Shown: positions 25,402 through 39,150, counted from the stretch's first letter. The stretch is 64,000 nucleotides of DNA from Palaemon carinicauda (GCF_036898095.1 NC_090750.1:95060546-95124545); one strand, 5' to 3'. The notes: generated by a model not told the origin, from the sequence alone. Numbers and translations are program-made.

Positions 25402-26549
25402 CCCTGGATAGGTACGGTCCTCGGACACCCCTTTAAGGGTATACTCGGACGCGAACGACCCCGACGCCAAAAAAAATTCTTGAAAAATCAGTTTTTGCAG
25501 TAACCTCCTTTTTTCTTTTGCCAAAAAAAACTTCAATGAATGCTTAAAACAACTGTAAAGATAAATACTACACATCTGCAGAAAAACTATTTATTATAAA
25601 TATTTTAAAAAATTAAGTAGAAAAAAAAAAAGACCTGACATAAAAATTCATAAAAAAAAAGTTTATACATATATACACAAATCCTTTAAGGAATTGATTC
25701 TTGAATGTTTAGGACACATCTTGATGTATTTTGGATGAAGTCAGACCCATGGAGGTGAAGATCTGAAATGAGAAAAAAAGGGTAACTTTTTTTGGCCAAA
25801 AAAAATTGTCCAAATTTCATGAATTTTTTTGGGTACCCAAATGAAATAGGAAGTGGCTAATTTTTTTAGGGAATAAACATATGTTATCCTAAAATAGAAA
25901 TATGTAAAAAAATCTTCATTATTTTGTAAATTACATTTATATCAGGGGCCATATCTAAAGGTAATTTTTTGAGTACTTGGAAATTTCGTAAAAAAATACA
26001 TATATTTAATATATAATATGATATTTATGCAGGTAAAAATATACTAAAATATCACAAATTCTATAGGGAACAAGAATATATATAGATAGGGCAGCTTACG
26101 CTTCGGATATGTCCACAAAATGGCCGCCAACCACACTGACTCAGACTCCCTAATCTGCCACTTGAAATGTAGGAAGGGTATGTCAATTTCAAGGTGTTAT
26201 TTACTAATCTAATTATTATTGGATATGCATAAAAATTGTATGGTGGGTTGCTGGATAATTGTCGATTATTTTACGACTATAAAATTAAAATTCTGACCCA
26301 AAAAATTTTTTTTGAAGGGAAATAAAATCGAAAAAAAAAAATGTAAAACAATATTTTAGCTAAAAAAATTTGATGATATTCAATCAAAAAAAAAGTAAAC
26401 AAAATTTTCCGACAAATAAACATCTAGAGGAATCATTACTCTGTGATAGTTCCTTAGTACGTAGTAATTTTGAAAGAAATGGGAAAAAACGAAAAAATGG
26501 CAATCACCGGAAAATCGAACACATACCTATATATACGCCATATCTGGCT

Positions 26550-27560
26550 TAAAAAAAGATAGGCATGGGTAGCCAGATCATCTAGAAACACTTTCCAACA
26601 CTATAAAAATATAAGTTTTGCGACACTACTTGCCAATTCCTTACGGTAACATGACTAAGCAAAAAAATGCAAAACAAATAAAAAGGGGCGCTCGCGGAAA
26701 AATGCCCAACATTCTAATATACGGCATCTCAGATAGAAAAAAAAAGACATGCACGTGTTAGCCCAACCATCAAGGCACACTTTCTAACACATAAACATGA
26801 AAAAAAAATCAATAATATACGGCAATTCCTTACTACGTAGTAAATTTTTACAAATATTGAAAAAAAAACAGAAATTGGCAACCGCAGTTAAATACCCAAT
26901 ATACCAATAACTACGTCGTATCTGACAAAAACAAAATCACGCATGGGTAGCCAGATCATCTAGACACACTTTCCAACATTAAAAAAGCAAAAGTTTTACG
27001 ACACTATTTCGCAATATCTTACGGAAAAATGACTTGGCAAAAAAATTAAAAAAAATTAAAAAGGGACACTCGCGGTAAAATGCCCGACATTCTAATATAC
27101 GACATCTCAGATAAAAAAAAAGACATGCACGTGTTAGCCCAACCATCAAGGCACACTTTCTAACACATAAACATGAAAAAAAAATGAATAATATACGGCA
27201 ATTCCTTACTACGTAGTAATTTTTACAAATATTGAAAAAAAAACAGAAATTGGTAACCGCAGTTAAATACCCAATATACCAATAACTACGTCGTATCTGA
27301 CAAAAACAAAGTCATGCATGGGTAGCCAGATCATCTAGACACACTTTCCAACACTAAACAAGCAAAAGTTTTACGACACTATTTGGCAATATCTTACGGA
27401 AAAATGACTTGGCAAAAAAATGAAAAAAAATGAAAAAGGGGCACTCGCGGTAAAATGGTCCTCGTGGTGATGAACGACATTTTAACTAAAAAAAAAAACA
27501 TGCACATGGTAGCCAAACAATCCACCAAGACTTTCCACAACTGATAACCTATACAAGTTG
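26550..27560. repeat. Internal tandem repeat (about 188/376 bp) inside the piggyBac-like element
   Basis: Markers of the type ACATGCACGTGTTAGCCCA (26747, 27123, degenerate at 27498) alternate with GCATGGGTAGCCAGATCATC (about 26564, 26943, 27317). The full unit is about 376 bases and is itself a dimer of two related halves of about 188 bases. Confidence 0.8.
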
Positions 27561-27641
27561 CACCATTCTACGACAATTTCATAATACGTAATAACTTTGA
27601 TAATTATGCAAACTACCTCAGAAGGGTAAACTCGGACGCGA

Positions 27642-27790
27642 ACGACCCCGATGCGTCTCAGAAATCGGGGAAGGAGTACAGCTACAGCAATGCACATCTG
27701 GACACTACTAGAGCGTGTAGGGGAGACACCTCCTGCAGGTCGATCACCCACAAATTCAGTCACAGGGGTGAGTCACGTGAGAAAAACCTG
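27642..27790 (+). pseudogene. Possible relic of piggyBac transposase C-terminal region
   Basis: A short open frame reading ERVGETPPAGRSPTNSVTG followed by HVRKTCFFF. It recalls the linker before the Cys-rich C-terminal finger of piggyBac transposases, and its place close to one terminus fits an internally deleted element. The similarity is from memory and the stretch is short. It may be coincidental. Confidence 0.25.
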
Positions 27791-27841
27791 TTTTTTTTTT
27801 GACGCTCGGGGTCGCAAACGACCCACCGTACCTATCCAGGG

Positions 27842-27845
27842 TTAA
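27842..27845. repeat. TTAA target-site duplication, right
   Basis: Partner of 25398-25401; the satellite monomer resumes immediately after it. Confidence 0.93.
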
Positions 27846-30800
27846 ATAATTGCTGGCTAAAATCTTACTGAATTTCAACTTATACCACTTATCCCTTTAC
27901 TGTAGTACAAACATTGATCCCATAGCTACCTTTATTTAAATAATTGCTGGCTAAAATCTTACTGAATTTCAACTTACACCACTTATCCCTTTACTGTAGT
28001 ACAAACATTGATCCCATAGCTACCTTTATTTAAATAATTGCTGGCTAAAATCTTGCTGAAATTCAACTTATACCACTTATCCCTTTACTGTAGTACAAAC
28101 ATTTATCCCACATGTACTTTTATTTAAATAATTGCTGGCTAAAATCTTACTGAATTTCAACTTACACCACTTATCCCTTCACTGTAGTACAAACATTGAT
28201 CCCATAGCTACCTTTATTTAAATAATTGCTGGCTAAAATCTTACTAAATTTCAACTTAAACCACTTATCCCTTTACTGTAGTACAAACATTTATCCCACA
28301 TGTCCTTTTATTTAAATAATTCCTGGCTAAAATCTTACTGAATTTCAACTTATACCACTTATCCCTTCACTGTAGTACAAACATTGATCCCATAGCTACC
28401 TCTATTTAAATAATTGCTGGCTAAAATCTTACTGAATTTCAACTTATACCACTTATCCCTTTTATCCCTTTACTGTAGTACAAAAATTTGATCCCATAGC
28501 TACCTTTATTTAAATAATTGCTGGCTAAAATCTTACTGAATTTCAACTTATACCACTTATCCCTTTTATCCCTCCACTGTAGTGCAAACATTGATCCCAT
28601 AGCTACCTTTATTTAAATAATTGCTGTCTAAAATCTTACTGAATTTCAACTTACACCCCTTATCCCTTTTATCCCTTCACTGTAGTACAAACATTGATCC
28701 CATAGCTACCTTTATTTAAATAATTGCTGGCTAAAATCTTACTGAATTTCAACTTATACCACTTATCCCTTCACTGTAGTACAAACATTGATCCCATGGC
28801 TACCTTTATTTAAATAATTGCTGGCTAAAATCTTACTGAATTTCAACTTATACCACTTATCCCTTCACTGTAGTACAAACATTGATCCCATGGCTACCTT
28901 TATTTAAATAATTGCTGGCTAAAATCTTGCTGAATTTCAACTTATACCACTTATCCCTTCACTGTAGAACAGACATTGATCCCATAGCTACCTTTATTTA
29001 AATAATTGCTGGCTAAAATCTTACTGAATTTCAACTTATACCACTTATCCCTTTACTGTAGAACAAACATTGATCCCATAGCTACCTTTATTTAAATAAT
29101 TGCTGGCTAAAATCTTACTGAATTTCAACTTATACCACTTATCCCTTTACTGTAGAACAAACATTGATCCCATAGCTACCTTTATTTAAATAATTGCTGG
29201 CTAAAATCTTACTGAATTTCAACTTATACCACTTATCCCTTCACTGTAGTACAAACATTGATCCCATAGCTACCTTTATTTAAATAATTCCTGGCTAAAA
29301 TCTTACTGAATTTCAACTTATACCACTTATCCCTTCACTGTAGTACAAACATTGATCCCATAGCTACCTTTATTTGAATAATTGCTGGCTAAAATCTTAC
29401 TGAATTTCAACTTATACCACTTATCCCTTCACTGTAGTACAAACATTGATCCCATAGGTACCATTATTTAAATAATTGCTGGCTAAACTCTTACTGAATT
29501 TAACTTATACCACTTATCCCTTTACTGTAGTACAAACATTGATCCCATAGCTACCTTTATTTAAATAATTGCTGGCTAAAATCTTACTGAATTTCAACTT
29601 ACACCACTTATCCCTTTAATGTAATAAAAACATTGATCCCATAGCTACCTTTATTTAAATAATTGCGGGCTAAAATCTTACTGAATTTCAACTTACACCA
29701 CTTATCCCTTTACTGTAGTGCAAACATTGATCCCATAGCTACCTTTATTTAAATAATTGCTGTCTAAAATCTTACTGAATTTCAACTTACACCCCTTATC
29801 CCTTTTATCCCTTCACTGTAGTACAAACATTGATCCCATAGCTACCTTTATTTAAATAATTGCTGGCTAAAATCTTACTGAATTTCAACTTATACCACTT
29901 ATCCCTTCACTGTAGTACAAACATTGATCCCATAGCTACCTTTATTTAAATAATTGCTGGCTATAATCTTACTGAATTTCAACTTATACCACTTATTCCT
30001 TTACTGTAGTACAAACATAAATCCCAGAGCTACCTTTATTTAAATAATTGCTGGCTAAAATCTTACTGAATTTCAACTTATACCACTTATCCCTTTACTG
30101 TAGTACAAACATTGATCCCATAGCTACCTTTATTTAAATAATTGCTGGCTAAAATCTTACTGAATTTCAACTTATACTACTTATCCCTTTTATCCCTTCA
30201 CTATAGTACAAACATTGATCCCATAGCTACCTTTATTTAAATAATTGCTGGCTAAAATCTTACTGAATTTAAACTTACACCCCTTATCCCTTTTACCCAT
30301 TCACTGTAGTACAAACATTGATCCCATAGCTACCTTTATTTAAATAATTGCTGGCTAAAATCTTACTGAATTTCAAATTACACCACTTATCCCTTTACTG
30401 TAGTACAAACATTGATCCCATAGCTACCTTTATTTAAATAATTGCTGGCTAAAATCTTACTGAATTTCAACTTACACCACTTATCCCTTTACTGTAGTAC
30501 AAACATTGATCCCATGGCTACCTTTATTTAAATAATTGCTGGCTAAAATCTTACTGAATTTTAACTTATACCACTTATCCCTTCACTGTAGTACAAACAT
30601 TGATCCCATGGCTACCTTTATTTAAATAATTGCTGGCTAAAATCTTGCTGAATTTCAACTTATACCACTTATCCATTTACTGTAGAACAGACATTGATCC
30701 CATAGCTACCTTTATTTAAATAATTGCTGGCTAAAATCTTACTGAATTTCAACTTATACCACTTATCCCTTTACTGTAGTACAAACATTGATCCCATAGC

Positions 30801-33800
30801 TACCATTATTTAAATAATTGCTGGCTAAACTCTTACTGAATTTAACTTATACCACTTATCCCTTTACTGTAGTACAAACATTGATCCCATAGCTACCTTT
30901 ATTTAAATAATTGCGGGCTAAAATCTTACTGAATTTCAACTTACACCACTTATCCCTTTACTGTAGTACAAACATTGATCCCATAGCTACCTTTATTTGA
31001 ATAATTGCGGGCTAAAATCTTACTGAATTTCAACTTATACTACTTATCCCTTTTATCCCTTCACTGTAGTACAAACATTGATCCCATAGCTACCTTTATT
31101 TAAATAATTGCTGGCTAAAATCTTACTGAATTTAAACTTACACCCCTTATCCCTTTTACCCATTCACTGTAGTACAAACATTGATCCCATAGCTACCTTT
31201 ATTTAAATAATTGCTGGCTAAAATTTTACTGAATTTCAACTTATACCACTTATCCCTTTTATCCCTTTACTGTAGTACAAAAATTTGATCCCATAGCTAC
31301 CTTTATTTAAATAATTGCTGGCTAAAATGTTACTGAATTTCAACTTATACCACTTATCCCTTTTATCCCTCCACTGTAGTACAAACATTGATCCCATAGC
31401 TACCTTTATTTGAATAATTGCTGGCTAAAATCTTACTGAATTTCAACTTATACTACTTATCCCTTTTATCCCTTCACTGTAGTACAAACATTGATCCCAT
31501 AGCTACCTTTATTTAAATAATTGCTGGCTAAAATCTTACTGAATTTAAACTTACACCCCTTATCCCTTTTACCCATTCACTGTAGTACAAACATTGATCC
31601 CATAGCTACCTTTATTTAAATAATTGCTGGCTAAAATCTTACTGAATTTCAAATTACACCACTTATCCCTTTACTGTAGTACAAACATTGATCCCATAGC
31701 TACCTTTATTTAAATAATTGCTGGCTAAAATCTTACTGAATTTCAAATTACACCACTTATCCCTTTACTGTAGTACAAACATTGATCCCATAGCTACCTT
31801 TATTTAAATATTTGCTGGCTAAAATCTTATTGAATTTCAACTTACACCACTTATCCCTTCACTGTAGTACAAACATTGATCCCATAGCTACCTTTATTTA
31901 AATAATTGCTGGCTAAAATCTTACTGAATTTCAACTTACACCACTTATCCCTTTACTGTAGTACAAACATTGATCCCATAGCTACCTTTATTTAAATAAT
32001 TGCTGGCTAAAATCTTACTGAATTTCAACTTATACCACTTATCCCTTTACTGTAGTACAAACATTGATCCCATAGCTACCTTTATTTAAATAATTGCTGG
32101 CTAAAATCCTACTGAATTTCAACTTATACCACTTATCCCTTTACCATAGTACAAACATTGATCCCATAGCTACCTTCATTTAAATAATTGCTGGCTAAAA
32201 TCTTGCTGAATTTCAACTTATACCACTTATCCCTTTACTGTAAAACAGACATTGATCCCATAGCTAACTTTATTTAAATAATTGCTGGCTAAAATCTTAC
32301 TGAATTTCAACTTACACCACTTATCCCTTCACTGTAGTACAAACATTGATCCCATGGCTACCTTAATTTGAATAATTCCTTGCTAAAATCTTACTGAATT
32401 TCAACTTATACCACTTATCCCTTCACTGTAGTACAAACATTGATCCCATAGCTACCTTTATTTAAATAATTCCTGGCTAAAATCTTACTGAATTTCAACT
32501 TATACCACTTATCCCTTCACTGTAGTACAAACATTGATCCCATAGCTACCTTTATTTAAATAATTGCTGGCTAAAATCTTACTGAATTTCAACTTATACC
32601 ACTTATCCCTTCACTGTAGTACAAACATTGATCCCATAGCTACCTTTATTTAAATAATTGCTGGCTAAAATCTTATTGAATTTCAACTTATACCACTTAT
32701 CCCTTTACTGTAGTACAAACATTGATCCCATAGCTACCTTTATTTAAATAATTGCTGGCTAAAATCTTATTGAATTTCAACTTATACCACTTATCCCTTT
32801 ACTGTAGTACAAACATTGATCCCATAGCTACCTTTATTTTAAATAATTCCTGGCTAAAATCTTACTGAATTTCAACTTACACCACTTATCCCTTTACTGT
32901 AGTACAAACATTGATCCCATAGCTACCTTTATTTAAATAATTGCTGGCTAAAATCTTACTGAATTTCAACTTATACCACTTATCCCTTTACTGTAGTACA
33001 AACATTGATCCCATAGCTACCTTTATTTAAATAATTGCTGGCTAAAATCTTACTGAATTTCAACTTATACCACTTATCCCTTTACTGTAGTACAAACATT
33101 GATCCCATAGCTACCTTTATTTAAATAATTGCTGGCTAAAATCTTACTGAATTTCAACTTACACCACTTATCCCTTTACTGTAGTACAAACATTGATCCC
33201 ATAGCTACCTTTATTTAAATAATTGCTGGCTAAAATCTTGCTGAATTTCAACTTATACCACTTATCCCTTTACTGTAGTACAAACATTTATCCCACATGT
33301 ACTTTTATTTAAATAATTGCTGGCTAAAATCTTAGCGAATTTCAACTTATACCACTTGTCCCTTTACTGTAGTACAAACATTGATCCCATAGCTAACTTT
33401 ATTTCAATAATTTCTGGCTAAAATCTTACTGAATTTCAACTTATGCCACTTATCCCTTTACTGTAGTACAAACGTTGATCCCATAGCTACCTTTATTTAA
33501 ATAATTCCTGGCTAATCTTACTGAATTTCAACTTATACCACTTATACCTTTTATCCCTTTACTGTAGTACAAACATTGATCCCATAGCTACCTTTATTTA
33601 AATAATTTCTGACTAAAATCTTATGAATTTCAACTTATACCACTTATCCCTTTACTGTAGTATAAACATTGAACCCATAACTAACTTTATTTAAATTATT
33701 GCTGGCTAAAATCGTGCTGAATTTCAACTTATACCACCTATCCCTTTACTGTAGTACAAACATTTATCCCACGTGTACTTTTATCTAAATAATTGCTGGC

Positions 33801-36800
33801 TAAAATCCTACCGAATTTCAACTTATGCCACTTATCCCTTTACTGTAGTACAAACATTGATCACATAGCTACCTTTATTTGAATAATTGCTGACTAAAAT
33901 CTTACTGAATTTCAACTTGTGCCACTTATCCCTTTACTGTAGTACAAACATTGATCCCATAGCTAACATTATTTAAATAATTGCTGGCTAAAATCTTACT
34001 GAATTTCAACTTTTACCACTTATCCCTTTTATCCCTTTACTGTAGTACAAACATTGATCCCATAGCTACCTTTATTTAAATAATTTCTGACTAAAATCTT
34101 ACTGAATTTCAACTTATGCCACTTATCCCTTTACTGTAGTACAAACATTGATCCCATAGCTACCCTTATTTAAATAATTGATGGCTAAAATCTTACTGAA
34201 TTTCAGCTTATACCACTCATCCCTTTACTGTAGTACAAACATTGATCCCATAGCTACCTTTATTTGAATAATTGCTGACTAAAATCTTACTGAATTTCAA
34301 CTTATACCACTTATCCCTTTACTGTTGTACAAACATTGATCCCATAGCTACCTTTATTTAAATAATTGCTGGCTAAAATCTTACTGAATTTCAACTTATA
34401 CCACTTATCCCTTTACTGTAGTACAAACATTGATCCCATAACTAACTTTATTTAAATAATTGCTGGCTAAAATCTTGCTGAATTTCAACTTATACCACTT
34501 ATTCCTTTACTGTAGTACAAACTTTTATCCCACATGTACTCTTATTTAAATAATTGCTGGCTAAAATCCTACCGAATTTCAACTTATACCACTTACCCCT
34601 TTACTGTAGTACAAACATTGATCCCATGGCTAACATTATTTAAATAACTGCTGGCTAAAATCTTACAGAATGTCAACTTATACCACTTAACCCTTTACTG
34701 TAGCACAAACATTGATCCCATAGCTACCTTTATTTGAATAATTGCTGACTAAAATCTTACTGAATTTCAACTTATGCCACTTATCCCTTTACTGTAGTAC
34801 AAACATTGATCCCATGGCTAACATTATTTAAATAATTGCTGGCTAAAATCTTACAGAATGTCAACTTATACCACTTAACCCTTTACTGTAGCACAAACAT
34901 TGATCCCATAGCTACCTTTATTTGAATAATTGCTGACTAAAATCTTACTGAATTTCAACTTATACCACTTATCCCTTTACTGTAGTACAAACATTGATCC
35001 CATAGCTACCTTTATTTAAATAATTGCTGACTAAAATCTTACTGAATTTCAACTTATACCACTTATCCCTTTACTGTAGTACAAACATTGATCCCATAGC
35101 TACCTTTATTTGAATAATTGCTGACTAAAATCTTACTGAATTTCAACTTATACCAATTGTCCCTTCACTGTAGTACAAACATTGATCCCATAGCTACCTT
35201 TATTTAAATAATTGCTGGCTAAAATCTTACTGAATTTCAACTTATACTACTTATCCCTTTACTGTAGTACAAACATTGATCCCATAGCTACCTTTATTTG
35301 AATAATTGCTGACTAAAATCCTACCGAATTTCAACTTATACCACTTACCCCTTTACTGTAGTACAAACATTGATCCCATAGCTACCTTTATTTGAATAAT
35401 TGCTGACTAAAATCTTACTGAATTTCAACTTATGCCACTTATCCCTTCACTGTAGTACAAACATTGATCCCATGCCTAACATTATTTAAATAATTGCTGG
35501 CTAAAATCTTACAGAATGTCAACTTATACCACTTATCCCTTTACTATAGCACAAACATTGATCCCATATCTACCTTTATTTGAATAATTGCTGACTAAAA
35601 TCTTACTGAATTTCAACTTATACCACTTATCCCTTTACTGTAGTACAAACATTGATCCCATAGCTACCTTTATTTAAATAATTGCTGACTAAAATCTTAC
35701 TGAATTTCAACTTATACTACTTATCCCTTTACTGTAGTACAAACATTGATCCCATAGCTACCTTTATTTGAATAATTGCTGACTAAAATCCTACCGAATT
35801 TCAACTTATACCACTTACCCCTTTACTGTAGTACAAACATTGATCCCATAGCTACCTTTATTTGAATAATTGCTGACTAAAATCTTACTGAATTTCAACT
35901 TACACCACTTGTCCCTTCACCGTAGTACAAACATGATCCCATAGCTACCTTTATTTAAATAATTGCTGGCTAAAATCTTACTGAATTTCAACTTATACTA
36001 CTTATCCCTTTACTGTAGTACAAACATTGATCCCATAGCTACCTTTATTTGAATAATTGCTGACTAAAATCTTACTGAATTTCAACTTATACCACTTATC
36101 CCTTTACTGTAGTACAAACATTGATCCCATAGCTACCTTTATTTAATTAATTTCTTACTAAAATCTTACTGAATTTCAACTTATACCACTTATCCCTTTA
36201 CTGTAGTACAAACATTGATCCCATAGCTACCTTTATTTGAATAATTGCTAACTAAAATCTTACTGAATTTCAACTTATGCCACTTATCCCTTTACTGTAG
36301 TACAAACATTGATCCCATAGCTACCTTTATTTAAATAATTTTTGACTAAAATCTTACTGAATTTCAACTTATACCACTTATCCCTTTACTGTAGTACAAA
36401 CATTGATCCCATAGCTACCTTTATTTGAATAATTGCTGACTAAAATCTTACTGTATTTCAACTTATACTACTTATCCCTTTTATCCCTTTACTGTAGTAC
36501 AAACATTGATCCCATAGCTACCTTTATTAAAATAATTGCTGGCTAAAATCTTACTGAATTTCAACTTATACCACTTATCCCTTTTATCCCTTTACTGTAG
36601 TACAAACATTGATCCCATAGCTACCTTTATTTAAATAATTGCTGGCTAAAATATTACTGAATTTCAACTTATACCACTTATCCCTTTTATCCCTTTACTG
36701 TAATACAAACATTGATCCCATAGCTACCTTTATTTTAATAATTTCTGACTAAAATCTTACTGAATTTCAACTTACACCACTTATCCCTTTACTGTAGTAC

Positions 36801-37786
36801 AAACATTGATCCCATAGCTACCTTTATTTATATGATTGCTGGCTAAAATCTTACTGAATTTCAACTTATACCACTTATCCCTTTACTGTAGTACAAACAT
36901 TGATCCCATAGCTACCTTTATTTAAATAATTGCTGGCTAAAATCTTACTGAATTTCAACTTATACCACTTATCCCTTTAATCCCTTTACTGTAGTACAAA
37001 CATTGATCCCATAGCTACCTTTATTTAAATAATTGCTGGCTAAAATATTACTGAATTTCAACTTATACCACTTATCCCTTTTATCCCTTTACTGTAATAC
37101 AAACATTGATCCCATAGCTACCTTCATTTAAATAATTGCTGGCTAAAATCTTGCTGAATTTCAACTTATACCACTTATCCCTTTACTGTAGAACAGACAT
37201 TGATCCCATAGCTACCTTTATTTAAATAATTGCTGGCTAAAATCTTACTGAATTTCAACTTAAACCACTTATCCCTTCACTGTAGTACAAACATTGATCC
37301 CATAGCTACCTTAAGTTGAATAATTCCTTGCTAAAATCTTACTGAATTTCAACTTATACCATCTATCCCTTCACTGTAGTACAAACATTGATCCCATAGC
37401 TACCTTTATTTATATGATTGCTGGCTAAAATCTTACTGAATTTTAACTTATACCACTTATCCCTTTACTGTAGTACAAACATTGATCCCATAGCTACCTT
37501 TATTTAGATAATTGCTGGCTAAAATCTTACTGAATTTCAACTTATGCCACTTATCTCTTTACTGTAGTACAAACATTGATCCCATAGCTAACTTTATTTA
37601 AATAATTGCTGGCTAAAATCTTACTGAATTTCAAATTATTCCACTTAACCCTTTACTGTAGTACAAACATTGATCCCATAGCTACCTTTATTTAAATAAT
37701 TGCTGGCTAAAATCTTACTGAATTTCAACTTATACCCCTTATCCCTTTTATCCCTTTACTGTAGTACAAACATTGATCCCATAGCT

Positions 37787-37925
37787 CCATCCATCCATAT
37801 ACCAAGGCACTTCCCCCAATTTTGGGGGGTAGCCGACACCAACAATGAAACAAAACAAAAAGGGGACCTCTTCTCTGTATGTTCCTTCAGCCTAATCAGG
37901 GACTCAACCGAGTTCAGCTGGTAAT
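37787..37925 (-). mobile_element. Very short LINE 3' fragment inside the satellite
   Basis: 139 bases matching the 3' UTR end of the LINE at 10240 (CCATCCATCC, then ATTTTGGGGGGTAGCCGAC). It interrupts a satellite monomer between CATAGCT and GCTACC; only GCT is repeated on both sides, so a target duplication is not established. Extreme 5' truncation is typical of LINE insertion. Confidence 0.88.
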
Positions 37926-38141
37926 GCTACCTTTATTTAAATAATTTCTGACTAAAATCTTATGAATTTCAACTTACACCACTTATCCCTTTACTGTAGT
38001 ACAAACATTGATCCCATAGCTACCGTTATTTAAATGATTGCTGTCTAAAATCTTACTGAATTTCAACTTATACTACTTATCCCTTTACTGTAGTTGTGGA
38101 GGATTAATTTTATTTTAATTTATTTTTTTTTTGTTTGCCAA

Positions 38142-38144
<3 letters not shown>

Positions 38145-38198
<54 letters not shown>

Positions 38199-38276
38199 GA
38201 GAGAGAGAGAGAGAGTTTATTTACTTAAGTTTTGTCAAACCGCAAGAGAGAGAAAGTGTTTATTTGCTTTAGTTTT

Positions 38277-38333
<57 letters not shown>

Positions 38334-38391
38334 TTTATTTGCTTTAGTTTTGTCAGAGAGAGAGAGAGAGAATTTCATTTGCTTTAGTTTT

Positions 38392-38467
<76 letters not shown>
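38145..38467. repeat. Compound GA minisatellite
   Basis: Long GA tracts separated by a recurring spacer of the form TTTATTTGCTTTAGTTTTGTCA (about 22 bases), present five or six times with small changes. Open frames in it on both strands are Arg/Glu or Leu/Ser repeats and are not genes. Confidence 0.93.
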
Positions 38468-38470
<3 letters not shown>

Positions 38471-38776
38471 TAATTTGCTTTAGTTTTGCTAGATCGCGCG
38501 TGCGCGAGAGAGTGTGTGTATGTGCGTTTGTGTGCGTGGTTGTGTGTCCGCAGTGCGCGCCGAAGAACAAGGGTAGTTAGCGAATGATTGTTTGTAGTGG
38601 GAAAGACTGTCGGTATATTTGAGGTTGTTTGTTTACATTTTTTAGCTAGGTTAAGGCGGTAATGAATGTCTTGGGCGAAAGCATTGGATATTTGACTGTA
38701 GCAGGAGTCGGTTGTGATTTTTTGTTCATTGGCAGCCGGCTTTAATGTGATTTTTCTTGTATTGGAGTAAGTACTG
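38468..38776. other. Non-coding stretch before DIRS copy B
   Basis: Contains a GCGCGTGCGCGAGAG alternating patch and GT-rich sequence, but no gene that I can support. Confidence 0.6.
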
Positions 38777-38947
38777 TTTTTAAATATTAAACTTGGCCGG
38801 TGAATATATAATAGCTGACGTCTCGGACGGCTCGACAGAAAAACACAAAAACTCGCGAGCAATCGCCATGAAGGTTGCGGGTGTGCCCACCAGCGTCAAC
38901 TATCGGTCAGATACCGCATATACATGTAAACAGCTCCAGTTCTTCTC
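38777..38947 (+). repeat. Left inverted terminal repeat of DIRS copy B
   Basis: Reverse complement of 45153-45349, including ATGAAGGTTGCGGGTGTGCC and GGTGAATATATAATAGCTGA. Confidence 0.95.
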
Positions 38948-39150
38948 TGTCGGTCTTGTCGACAAGTTGATTCCATTACTCGCTGTTGACCTGGAGTTTT
39001 TCGTCATTCTTGGTGAAGTACTTCTTTTTGGTTTTGAGCTTTCGCAGTGCAGGTGTTTTTATCTTCAATTAAAACTCTTGAACTCTTTTTTGGATAGATT
39101 TTATTGTTGATGACTTTGGATTGTTTTTGGATTTTCTTTGACTTTTCAAA

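Larger units (their letters stand above)
25402..27841. mobile_element. piggyBac-like non-autonomous DNA transposon
   Basis: A 2440-base insertion in the satellite. Its terminal inverted repeats begin CCCTGGATAGGTACGGT and end ACCGTACCTATCCAGGG, and it is flanked by TTAA on both sides. A CCC-type terminus with TTAA duplication is the signature of the piggyBac superfamily. A subterminal block (ACTCGGACGCGAACGACCCC) is present near the left end and again in direct orientation at about 27629. No full transposase frame is present, so movement would need an enzyme supplied from elsewhere. Most of the interior is AT-rich with tandem repeats. Only a short possible relic of transposase coding lies near the right end. 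Confidence 0.92.
13714..38094. repeat. 94-bp satellite array with higher-order structure
   Basis: Head-to-tail monomers of about 94 bases, recognisable by ACTGTAGTACAAACATTGAT, CCCATAGCTACC and a TTTATTTAAATAATT core. After removing two insertions, about 21.8 kb remains, or roughly 230 monomers by length. A second length class of about 104 bases has a 10-base internal duplication (TTATCCCTTTTATCCC). Variant markers recur at long fixed offsets: 15051 and 18979 (3928 bases), 15441 and 19369 (3928), 17521 and 21637 (4116), 14581 and 17429 (2848), showing multi-kilobase duplications. The outermost first monomer and the part after about 33.3 kb are more divergent than the centre. There is no coding capacity. 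It could be centromeric, heterochromatic or an interstitial satellite; the sequence does not say which. Confidence 0.98.

Noticed and set aside
25351..25575. Minus-strand frame across the satellite/piggyBac junction
   Set aside because: It crosses an insertion boundary and so cannot be an ancestral gene; no family features.
13714..38094. Regular short repeats resembling a CRISPR array
   Set aside because: The repeats are contiguous ~94-base monomers with no unique spacers, and no cas-like genes are present. It is a satellite.
38131..38580. Open frames on both strands over the GA minisatellite
   Set aside because: They encode only Arg/Glu or Leu/Ser repeats and are a by-product of the dinucleotide tract.
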